From contig NC_049992.1 in assembly GCF_000003815.2 (NCBI RefSeq), forward strand, positions 19,900,356 through 19,964,355: a stretch of 64,000 nucleotides of DNA. Direction: 5' to 3'. Of this stretch, positions 49,470 through 59,800 are shown piece by piece (the first letter of the stretch is position 1; each line of letters opens with the position of its first letter). This stretch comes from Branchiostoma floridae (taxonomy: Eukaryota; Chordata; Leptocardii; Amphioxiformes; Branchiostomatidae). The translations under genes and the position numbers were made by a program. Below the pieces are notes generated by a model, which was not told the DNA's origin, ran no database searches, and worked only from the letters and a program-made list of their open reading frames with translations.

Positions 49470-50253
49470 CCATGTAATCCTGATCGGAAAGATATGCGGT
49501 ATTTAAGCGCCATAGTCCTGGTCCGCGCTTTTCTTTGTTTAATCGTATTTTTAGAAAGATAGCTTTATGATCGGATTTGATGGATGGTTTGATAGTGCAC
49601 TGTAAAACGTGGTCAACCAAAGATTTTTGAATAAGCCAAAAGTCTATTCTGGTGGACACTGGATAGGGATTCTTCCTTGTCCAGGTGAATTGTTTGCTCT
49701 GGGGATGGTTTTTCCGCCAGATGTCAACAAGTAAAAGATTTTGTTTTAAATTATTCAAGGAATTCCCACCTGTGGGTGTCTTCGTTGCATGTTTTGAATG
49801 TCTGTCTAGCCCATTATCATTTAAATCATTGAAGTCTCCACCTGCGATGAGGTTAGTGACCTGATTGTCAGTAACCCAATCACAGAGATCGCTGAAGAAT
49901 TTCCCTCTTTCAGTGCGATCATTTGGAGCATACACATTAAGAATACAGTGATCTTTCAGTACAACAATCAATTTTCTTCCATCGTTACCCTTTAACACAT
50001 CAACAACATCAACATCAAGTCCTTTCCTGATAAGTATTGAAACTCCTCGACTGTGAGTGCTACCAAAGTCATGAAATTGTACTCCGTTCCAGTCTAATTC
50101 AAGATCGCATTCAATGTCAGCTGTAAAATATGTCTCCTGAAGGAGGAAAATGTCTGCTTTTTGTTGACTTAGCCAGAGGTAAACGGTAGCTCGTTTGCGT
50201 TTATCACGCAAGCCACGAGCGTTTAGAGAAAGAAAACTAATAGCTGAAGCCAT
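49438..50253 (-). pseudogene. LINE ORF2, apurinic-type endonuclease part
   Basis: About 270 residues of exonuclease-endonuclease-phosphatase fold: LSLNARGL, LLQETYF (catalytic Glu), NVYAPND, AGGDFND, FTWTRKNPYPVSTRIDFWLI and SDHKAIF (catalytic Asp/His). It starts with Met at 50253, 52 bp after the ORF1 stop, and breaks off by frame shift before the RT part. Confidence 0.9.
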
Positions 50254-50304
50254 GGTGGTGAGTGTAACTTACAGTAGCAACAGTCTCAGGAGGAGACTAA
50301 CAGT

Positions 50305-51387
50305 TCATGTTCCATCTCCAGAGTTCTCACCGGACAGGTCGTCGGCAGCGTTGCGACTTGTCTCTATCAGGTCGTCGATGCGTTGTCTTAAGGCTCGATC
50401 ATCAGTGCTTTTGCTGCTAGCCGCAGTCGACGACGGGGGGTTCTTCTTTGTAGCACTTCTCGTTGCCACAGTTGATTCGGTGGGCCGGTGTGTTGTCTGA
50501 GTTCTTTTCTTATTTCTTTGTGGTTTCGGTGCAGTGAAGTCAGTGATTTGGCTTTGTTTTCCTTTTTTCTGCTGGTTTTTCTCAAGCGTGTTACAGTGTT
50601 CATCTTGTTCAGGTGAGCTAGGGGTGAGCTGAACATATGCTGTGCTGACTTGACTCTGCTGTTCTTTGCTGGATCCCTCTTCCCTTACGGTGGTCTCACC
50701 ACTGAGGTGTGGGGCAGGGGTGGGAGCGTCACGAACGCTGTCCTCAAGGACTGGTCGCGGTCGATGTGAGGCCTGCGGAGGAGGGGGTTTGGGTTGGTCT
50801 CGGTAGAACACTCTAGCCTTCCATCGCCCTCCAAGCTCCACAAATCTTGGGATATGTTCAGAAGGGTTAGTTGGAGGTGCCATAAAGGCGAAACGGTCTC
50901 CGGTTTCACAGTTGGTAAGTTTACTATCAACTCGAAGCATTTCGCGCTTCAGGGGTCCAAGGAGCTTAACACCGTAGCTTTTCAGGCCAGACGCTATGAC
51001 TCCATCGTCAACGGAGAGGGGTACATCTCGGACTGTGATTCTAACACCATTTCGCTGCTGAAAAGGGTGATTGTCACTGATTTCAACATACTTGTCGCGA
51101 AGGCTAATCCCAGACGCGATGAGGGAAGCACGTTCCTCTGGATCACGTAAGTAGAGACGCCATAATCCGCGAACCTGTTGAATCCCGGCTATATTTGACG
51201 CTTGAACACAGCGCGCTACGGCTTTGTAGACCTCGACATTCGTGAAGAAAGTCTCAGTAGGACTAACGGCATGGACATCCTTCTCCAGAAAGAAGACTGG
51301 TTTGCAGGAGGATGCTGGAGTTCCGTTAGGGGCCGTCGCGACGGTGTCTATAGCCTTGCCATTAATGACTGCTGACACGTAACTCAT
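50305..51387 (-). CDS. LINE ORF1 protein
   Basis: 360 residues, uninterrupted. The N-terminal half looks like an RRM-type nucleic-acid-binding domain (FTNVEVYKAVARC, VRGLWRLYLRDPEERASLI, VRITVRDVPLSVDDGVIASG). The remainder is a long Pro/Ser/Thr/Lys/Gln-rich hydrophilic tail. In LINEs ORF1 binds the element RNA. Assignment rests on position upstream of ORF2 and composition. Confidence 0.85.
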   Translation of the reverse strand: MSYVSAVINGKAIDTVATAPNGTPASSCKPVFFLEKDVHAVSPTETFFTNVEVYKAVARCVQASNIAGIQQVRGLWRLYLRDPEERASLIASGISLRDKYVEISDNHPFQQRNGVRITVRDVPLSVDDGVIASGLKSYGVKLLGPLKREMLRVDSKLTNCETGDRFAFMAPPTNPSEHIPRFVELGGRWKARVFYRDQPKPPPPQASHRPRPVLEDSVRDAPTPAPHLSGETTVREEGSSKEQQSQVSTAYVQLTPSSPEQDEHCNTLEKNQQKKGKQSQITDFTAPKPQRNKKRTQTTHRPTESTVATRSATKKNPPSSTAASSKSTDDRALRQRIDDLIETSRNAADDLSGENSGDGT

Positions 51388-51623
51388 GGCTATCGGTGGG
51401 AGGGGGGTGGTGATCGTCGTTGTACTGATCAGAAACGAAGTTCGACAAAGGAATCGTAGGGAAAGTTGAACTCACCACCTTATCCCAGGACCTTTGTAGA
51501 TGTGTTACGGAGCGGATGAGTTGAGAAAATTGCGAAGAAAATGTTGAGAATAGGCAATAGAACTCTGGAAAGTGCAGAGCTCTAGAAAAGGCAGCTAGCC
51601 ACCTCGCAAGGCATCATGGGAAC

Positions 51624-51641
51624 AGTTACAATTTAAACGTT
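51624..51641. repeat. Target-site duplication, right copy
   Basis: Same 18 bases as 46506-46523; marks the 5' end of the LINE. Confidence 0.93.
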
Positions 51642-52060
51642 ACGCAGCGGTTTTTAAGAGGATCCAGCAATTTATATATGGATATTCACTCTAACTACAA
51701 CACAGACATCTGGATTGGTGATTGTCTTACATGACAACGGATCTTTTGTGCAACGATTACATGGATTTAACCCTAAATTAACAACAATAACATCGTTTTC
51801 AAAATTTAATGGCATGACTTTTTCTGCACACATTGCTGGGTCATGGCGTGTTTAAATCGAAGGAAGTAAAAAGCGGAACACATCAGGTATGTACAGTCAC
51901 ACAAACACCAAAGATGTGCCAATTATAATTAACATCAAATACGAAGACAAGAAAGAAATGTATCCCTCTGTTGCACTAACCTGTGACAGACGTCCTTTCT
52001 CCAACCACAAAGTCACCACTAAATACGTCACCCATAAGACAATGATGATCTCAAGAACCC

Positions 52061-52160
52061 NNNNNNNNNNNNNNNNNNNNNNNNNNNNNNNNNNNNNNNN
52101 NNNNNNNNNNNNNNNNNNNNNNNNNNNNNNNNNNNNNNNNNNNNNNNNNNNNNNNNNNNN
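52061..52160. other. Assembly gap (100 N)
   Basis: Placeholder gap directly at the left end of a piggyBac-like element. The missing SDR first exon could lie within the unsequenced part. Confidence 0.98.
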
Positions 52161-53110
52161 ATTACCCTCATCCGACCGTTACATTTTTACGACGAATCTG
52201 ACCGTATGGGGTCATTTTTGACCCCATTTTGTTTTGCTCATAGACATATTGCTGCCGGCTTATTTTTTTCATTTCTATGTATTTAATGTTTCACTAATCT
52301 ATGAAAAATATTTTGACAAGTTTTGGTGTCAGTAGTTATTACTCATTATCATAATTTATGCAGAAAATGAGGAGAAACCACATTTGCTCTAAAAATCTAC
52401 CATACTCAACTTACTTAAACAATGTTTTGTCTTATCAATTTCTAAACAATAATTGTGATGATGCAATAATACTGATAGCAAAATAGTGTTATTTAACAAG
52501 AAAAAATACAATATTTGTGAAAAGTAACGAATTTATTACTTAATTATGCACCATATTCCGCCATCTAAACACATACATACAATAACTCTTGTCTATTTTC
52601 CCGCAAAGAGCTTTCTTGTAGGTTCCTTCTGCACATTCTGTCCATATATTATTTTTTAATTAATTAGAAACATTTTCACTTTCATTAGCATAGGTAATTA
52701 GTGCGTATTATCATAATTCATGCATAATGTCGAAAAACTGTGTTTTACACTAAAATACTAAATGTCTTTGAAAATATTCGGTGTTTACTCATCTAAGCAA
52801 CTATAACTTCTTGCTGTAATAGCAATGATGAGGAATGTCTTTTATTTTATTAAAATTTCTTGATATTTATGTAATTAATTATTCACAATTGGCTGGGGTC
52901 ATTTTTGACCCCACCGAACAAGACACAAACTTTCAATTATAGCTTATACAATAATGGGCAAAACTCGGTGAAAATTTGGTAGATGCTGTAAGACATGTAT
53001 ACAAACAAATTCATGGAAGTAATTTTTTCTCTGATGAAAAATGTTGCTCTGGCAGATTAAAATATACGCCTGGGGTCAAAAATGACCCCATACGGTCAGA
53101 TGAGGGTTAA
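52161..53110. mobile_element. Non-autonomous piggyBac-like element, ~950 bp
   Basis: The right end reads 'gaccccatacggtcaga', then 'tgaggg', then TTAA (53107-53110). Its reverse complement recurs at the left ('tgaccgtatggggtca' near 52199) behind an extra terminal block starting 'attaccctcatccgaccg' beside the gap. The palindrome ggggtcatttttgacccc occurs left and centre (near 52209 and 52905), with its complement on the right near 53073. AT-rich interior without coding capacity. Confidence 0.75.
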
Positions 53111-54450
53111 TCAGTTATGATATTTTTCGAAAGGTTATGTAATTTAGTTCCTCATTTGCATTTTTGTTATCTGTTGGTATCTGTTAAGAGATAAAAAAAA
53201 TTGCATGTGTTACGTATACTAGAGCCCATTTATCTTAAACAATTGGATTATACAATATTAAAAAACATAATTTTAATTAATGTAGTTTTTTGACAATATT
53301 TTGAAAAAAATAGCAGATCTAAAGTCGATATCGTCTATCTTTCGTATCATAATAACTCAATATAGTTCAACTGACATATATAATGCGTGGCACCTAATGA
53401 AATTTGCCACTAGACATGTTTAACGGATAGTTTAGCAGAAACTGGGCTGCTGACAGTTTAGTAAACAAAGTTCGTCCTTGCCATATTTGCACTCTGTTAT
53501 TGTCTATCTTATGGATCTAACGTACTGTACATTGATTTCATTACATAGCTCCGTGTATTTTAACGATATGATGCTTAATTCTAATCACGGAGCTTTTTAG
53601 TTTGAGTTGGACATGTCAGTAAATTTGGTTGTCCCAGCACAAACTAGTTCCGGAGATATACGACGTCAAGGTTGACTTATAGCACACAACCCCCACCCCA
53701 CACACCCTACCATTAAATAAGACGACGTGTGCTAGGACTACGAAACTTGGTGAATTTTCCTTTAAATTAGTCAGGAACTAATGTTAGCATAAAATTATTT
53801 TTTCGTGATGACATGATATTACCAAATTAGTGGGAAAGATAACAAAAATACGTAACGTGACGCCACGTAATGGTAGCAATGTAAAGTGCGTTAAGAATGT
53901 ACAGTGCGATAAGAATGTACGGTTCGTACTTAAGTTCCACAAGATGAAAAATAACATAATGTGCATTTGGCAAGAACGAACTTTGTTTGCTAAATAATCA
54001 CTAGCCTGGAATTGATTCTATCTGCTAAGCTATGGCACGGAACATGGCTAGTGGCAAAGTTCATTTTTGTGTCAGGCATTACGTTACTGGAGTAATATAA
54101 TAGAAAACTAGAAAGGCCGACATTTGCTTCAGAGCAAATACAGCATATTTCAGCCATACACGTTCCCATGCAAAAATTGAACTGTTCCAAATCCCCCCTG
54201 CGCGAAAATGGAACATTCTAACAGTGACTTCTCGAAATGAACGGCTAGTAAGGCCGACATTCACTTATGAGCAAATGCACCATTTTCACCCCACCCCTCT
54301 GCAACAATGCTCTTCCACAATCACACATATGGAAAAAAAATAAACATTCCAAAATGGAGATTTCTGTGGTCTGGTAAGTTTTTTTTCGATTGAAGAATAT
54401 GAGGAACAAATTTATGGCCAAACAAGAAACTGACTGGGCGGAGGTAAAGA
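53111..54450. other. Intergenic AT-rich DNA
   Basis: No gene was recognised. Two related motifs ('aaggccgacattc/tgcttcagagcaaat') at about 54114 and 54251 suggest a degraded local duplication. Confidence 0.4.
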
Positions 54451-54483
54451 TGGAAATGGTTGTTTAACACGCACATGCAGACT

Positions 54484-54485
54484 CA

Positions 54486-54534
<49 letters not shown>

Positions 54535-54680
54535 GCACACACACATACACACACACACACAAACGCGCGCGCGTAAGAACGCAAACACACAGACATACAC
54601 ACACACACGCAAGCGATAGCATAGTACTAACACACAGACGCACATGCATATACATACGCACGCAAACACACACAAACACG
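54484..54680. repeat. CA/CG-rich microsatellite
   Basis: (CA)n with embedded (CG)n runs at about 54520-54535 and 54565-54575; the alternating purine-pyrimidine tract could form Z-DNA. It is just upstream of three-copy repeat copy 3. Confidence 0.95.
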
Positions 54681-55068
54681 TCTTGCAATCTTACTTCGAT
54701 AACTGTTCTTACATAGCCACGAATAAGCATGGATTCTTAAGACATATTACATCCCAATCTCTCCTTACAGAGATGAGCACTTGTTAGGATCCGAAAAAAA
54801 TGTTGAGTGCTTTCCGAGCGGGATTTATCGGTTATTGTTCAATGTCCTCTTGTCGACGCTTGGCCTTTATTGGTCAATCTATGCAGTTGGGAAATGTCAT
54901 CTTTTCGTCACGGACCCGTGAGAAAAATCCGTTTATCTAGCCCTCCAGCTTGTCAAACATGCATAGCACGCAGACGCGACCACACGACACAATCTGTACA
55001 ATGCAGTGCGCCTGAGCATGTGACAGCACTGACTGAAGACGTCTGGAAATCAAAATCGAAGGTAAGAA

Positions 55069-55070
<2 letters not shown>

Positions 55071-55109
<39 letters not shown>
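55071..55109. repeat. (TA)n microsatellite
   Basis: About 39 bases of TA. Confidence 0.95.
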
Positions 55110-55114
<5 letters not shown>

Positions 55115-55136
55115 AGAGGCCATTTAGTGTAGCTAT

Positions 55137-55425
55137 CAATGTCAAAGTCTAAGTTCCTTCCCGCCCCTGATGGCGCATAGGGCGGCGCCCATCTCCGTTT
55201 CAGTAGCCCTTGGGCCACACAACGCAATCACTACAGCAGGGGGCTAGTCCACTGGTAGTGTCGTGTGTTCAACTTCCATACTCTTTCCCGAATGCTGAGT
55301 GCTAAGCAGAGAAAGAAGCATGTGCCATTTTTAAAGTCTTTGGTATGACTCGGCCGGGGATCAAACTCGCGACCTACCGAATGCAAGGCGAACACTCTAC
55401 CCACTAGGCCATTGCACCAGTGTAG
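55137..55425 (-). mobile_element. tRNA-derived SINE of a second type, minus strand
   Basis: Read on the minus strand it begins 'tgcaatggcctagtgggtag' (box-A-like) followed by 'ggtcgcgagtttgatcccc' (box-B-like), then a body unlike the 8.2/30.4-kb SINE. It interrupts the unit shared between 42.5-43.1 kb and 54.8-56.06 kb, so it inserted after that duplication or transposition. Confidence 0.75.
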
Positions 55426-55744
55426 CTATACTGCTGATAAATAAAGATTTGGAAGGCGATTATAGCTTACATTATAATCGATTGCGATGGTACATTTATT
55501 ACTAATCTCATCTTTGAAGACTTTTAATTGTTAAACATACGTGTAACATGGAATAACGTCTCTGTGTCACTATTCATAACTATGACTGGATGAAAAAAAT
55601 GTCATAGTTCCACATTTCAAACTCAAAAGGCTTTCATAACCTTAGAAAATACGTTCTGGACTTTTTTTTTCTTAAAAGATATTCTGACTTCAGTACAAGT
55701 GCCTAGAATGCCATTGTTTTCAGGCATGCCCGCGGCAAACTATT

Positions 55745-56060
55745 TAACAAATGAGCACAAGAAACTATGTGCTCTGCGTCACTCATTTAAATATACATTA
55801 CGAGATTGTTGATAAACAAGATATTAGATCCTTCCGTTATCTCCGATCACCCCAGAATGGTTAGCACTGCTTAAACCGTAGCTACTGTTGTTGTACGTGC
55901 GGTCACTGACCTTGTGTCGCGACGCCGCTCCAGCCGGGATTGGGGAGAATTCACTCATCTTACCTCGATCGTAATCTGTCAGCTCTCGTGTAACCACTGG
56001 AATTCTTTTACGCTTGATATCCGGCAACATACGTTTAACAAGAAAGCCAAGAATGTTTGT
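55745..56060 (+). repeat. Three-copy interspersed repeat, copy 3
   Basis: Matches 42797-43085 in direct and 16885-17165 in inverted orientation. In reverse complement about 100 codons are open here, including MSEFSPIPAGAASRHKVSDR, and part of that frame persists in copy 1. No protein family is recognised. Confidence 0.75.
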
Positions 56061-56880
56061 TTTACAAGTGAATAGTGCACAAGTTATACAATGGCTGAGA
56101 TACTTAATTGATATACATAGCAAAAACTATACAAATGGTAAGTATTAGAAATTGTCCAAATTACACATGTCTCCTTGTTAATTCACAAAAGACGACAACT
56201 CTAAAAACTGCACTAAAAACGAACCATTCATTAGGCCTGTGCAGCGGCTAAGTACAGTGGGGCAGCTTTAAAAGCGCCGCATAACGTCAATATGGGATTC
56301 CGAGTTTCCGAGTTTTCATGTAAGATTTAATAAATAAGAGATAAGTAGAACGACATAAAACGAATTAAAGACAAACAAATGTCAACCCCTAACCACAACA
56401 TACCGGACTCCGTGTTTCCCACATTTACATTGCTTTCTCGAGCATAGACTATAATACAACAGAACGGATATTGAATTCTTCTTTCACGTCACATCTGTAA
56501 AAATTTTCATCTTCTACCAATTTTCGTTTTTGATATGGTTATGTGGATAGCTTTCTACCGAAGCAAGGGAAGACGACAACTGCCGTCCCGAAAGACTAAA
56601 TGCGCATGCATTACCGTAAAAAACAGCTATTACACATGTTATTTTAAATATAACATTATTTGATTTTTCAAAGACTTTAACTCCTTTAACTTAGTTAACT
56701 AACCCCCTTGCATTGGATAACTACATTAGGTAACCGTGATGTACTCTATAACTAATCTACATTCAGAAAGTATACAAAAGTTTTGTCATTTTATGCCGAG
56801 AATGCTATATATTTGAATTTAATAGAGTGAAGACTTTCCCATGTTTTATACACTAGATTCAATATTGATCTGTTGTGTCA
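56060..56880. other. Presumed 5' region of the AGPAT gene
   Basis: No recognisable exon. An acceptor-like 'acactgacag' lies at 56881-56890, just before the start codon, so a 5' untranslated exon is possible further upstream. Confidence 0.35.
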
Positions 56881-56899
56881 TACACTGACAGTAGTCACC

Positions 56900-59800
56900 A
56901 TGGGCCTGGCCTCATCGCTCACCAATGTGGTGGCTTACATCTTCATGACGTACGTGATTCTGGTGACCGCTGTCATCAGTAACGTGTTCCAGATCGTGGC
57001 TTACCTGCTGATGCGGCCGTTCTCGCTAACGGTGTACAGAAATGTGGTCTCGTTCTGCCAATACCTCATCTTGAGCCGTGAGTCGATTTCCCAAGACTTA
57101 GCATCCAATTTATGAATTGTGATTGTTTATATGAAAGTAAGACTAAGGTAAATAGTACCTCAACAACTGTAATTGTCAGTACAAATATATTTACATGTGA
57201 GATGACTACACAATCGTGAGGCGGTAAAATTCATGAGGAAAAGCTATGCATCCATTGCGCTTTTGATAGTAATTCCATATAATTATATCTAAAACATTAT
57301 TTGATATCGTCAATGTATTTCATGGCATAAATTGTGTAAACCTTAGAAATAATAAGCAATAATAGAATGGGATATTGTAAATAATGCTTTTAGAAAAACT
57401 GTCACTCTCCGCCGGTGACATTTGAACCTATCCTTTATTATCTTCCCTAAGGGTTGTAAATCATTTACTTGACATGAATAGATTCATGTAATGTCTACAG
57501 ATCTTAAAACAACTGTGATAAAACTTAGAGTTATAGTACTTGGTCATTGAAAGCATATTAATAAGTTGTTTCATGATTTAGTTATGTAAAATATGTGCCT
57601 ACACTGCCAAAAATGATTTTTGCTTCTTTTGCTTACACAATGGACAATATGAAGAAAGATATTTTTACGAGAAGAAAATATAGAATAAAATTCAAGCAAA
57701 ACAAGAAAGTAAAAAAACAACTTAATTCTCACACGAATAACAATTTTCTTATTCTTCTTTGGTGAAGAATATTTTTGTGAAAGATTTTAACACCTAAGAA
57801 TTTTCTGGAACTTAAGCAAAATCTTTTTTTTTTCTGATTTCATGAAAACAATCTAGAAATGCTTGTTTTTTATGACAAGAAAAGAAATACAAGAATTTTT
57901 GCTCTTAAAGTAAGAAATGTAGTTTTAGTTTAAGTAATAGTAATCTCAAAAATGATCAAAAAAATTCAAGCAAAAGTTTGCTTGCTCCATTGACAAGCAC
58001 ATTTTTTCTAAGATTTCTTGGAGAAAGAATAATTTTTTTCCTGAAAGATACGTTTTCTGTCTGGAAGAAAAAAAAAAAAAAACACGAAAAAAAATTTTTT
58101 GGTTGTGTATTACATGGGTGCAATCATAATGAACAGGCACAAAATAAAAAAAATTACTTACTCTTTGTTGGGCATATTTGATCTTTAAAACAATCTCAAA
58201 CCGCCTCTAGACAAAATTTTTCTGACATTCGCAAAACAAATGCAGTCTCGCATCACGAAATGCACATCTCGCCAGGAATGTGCACTTCCGACTATCTTAC
58301 TTTGCCTGATGATTTTCTGAGCTCATGATTTACTAAAATTCGTCAATCTAACGTTTGAAAGGCTGACTTAGTCTCGTGTTCTCTCGCGAAACAGAGATTA
58401 GGTCATTGTCCGTGATCAAGATGTAATGTTAGATATTGAAAACTTGGAGGTATGTACTTTGCCTTTAAAACGGTCACTGTTGGAAGAAAAATTGGTAGTA
58501 ACAGTATACATACGTGACTGATGATCCTGTTCAACGCCTTCATCTATATTTTTTCCTGTTCCGCAGAATTGTCTTTCAGGTTCGACTGGTGGGGGCAGTC
58601 AGAAATAACATTTTACATCAGTGACGCGGACCGGCCGTTCTTTGGGAAGGAGACCGCCGTCATTGTGATGAACCACAGGAACTCAGCTGAGCATCTGTTT
58701 TGCTTTGCCATAGCAGAGAGGCTTGGGCTACTACGGGTGAGTCATTTTGAACATTTACTCATGTGTCAATACTTGTGAATCTGAAATCACATACTAGCTG
58801 ATACAGAAGGGAGTGCACATACACTATACTTATTAAACTTTTTAACCACATAAAGACGGAGGGGGGTGGGGGATGGGTTAAAACCCGGGTTTCTAAAATG
58901 AAAATTTCAACAATGGGATTTTCATATTTTCTTCTTAAACTACACTTGCTTTCATATATCTTTATTCTCTAGCATATCTTAATGTGACCTTTATAATTAG
59001 ATATTCATAATTTTTGCTAATGTGATGACGTAATTGTCATTATTATATAACTTCATTGCACAACTTCATTGCACATTCTCAACATAGTTTGTGTACGCCT
59101 GTTGTTATCAACTTATATAATTCATGCAAATGCGGACCTTTTTGCATGATTAATGACAAACCCGTTTAATACGGCAGTTGTAAACGTTATAATTTTTGGC
59201 ATATGCATGGGGTCGTGAAACTCTATTATTTTATTTGTTTCGATGATGTCTTTTTACCAAACTTCTTGCAGACATTCAAAGCTTTTTGTGCAGACTACAT
59301 AAAGTACATACCTACAGCTGGCTGGAGCTTGTTCTTTAACGAGTGCATCTTCCTGAAGCGGAGTTACGAAAAGGACAGAGGACTCATCGTCAAGCAGCTG
59401 GAGGAGCTGCAAACCTATCCTGGTATCTTCTGGGTAGGTTTGGGCTTGTTATGGACATACGGAGCACTCGTGTTAAAACAATCCAACGATGATACATTAA
59501 GAAAGAGATGACTATCACTTCGATCGTTGATATGTAGAGTGATGGATACTTGAATATAAGAAGCTATTATTGGTCTGTAAGTTTATGAAGGTTGGATATT
59601 CATGTAAAACAATATTCAAATGCAATTCAATGTCTAAAACTGGATAAAAACGGAGATTTTTTTTCATTTTTTTTCAATGTGGTATGTTTTTTTTATTTTA
59701 CATTTTGTTTGATCCCACAGCTCCTGTTCTACTGTGAGGGTACCCGGTTTACGGCAGAGAGGTACCAGACGTCCATGGAGGTGGCCAGAAGCAAGGGCCT

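Larger units (their letters stand above)
46524..51623 (-). mobile_element. Nearly intact Tx1/L1-group LINE, about 5.1 kb
   Basis: Minus-strand element: 5' UTR (51623-51388), ORF1, ORF2, a short 3' UTR with AATAAA (TTTATT on plus at 46549-46554) and a poly(A) tail (poly-T to ~46538). It is flanked by a perfect 18-bp target-site duplication, which proves retrotransposition by target-primed reverse transcription and fixes both ends. The only coding lesion seen is one frame shift between the endonuclease and RT parts of ORF2. It inserted 5' of the first recognised SDR exon in the same orientation as that gene. Confidence 0.93.

Noticed and set aside
54807-55127. 106-residue plus-strand frame upstream of the AGPAT gene
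   Set aside because: It ends in a (TA)n-derived Tyr/Ile run, has no domain and lies within the repeated unit shared with 42.5 kb.
55824-56123. 99-residue minus-strand frame as a host gene
   Set aside because: It lies in the three-copy repeat; copy 2 does not keep the frame and no family is recognised. Recorded as a repeat instead.
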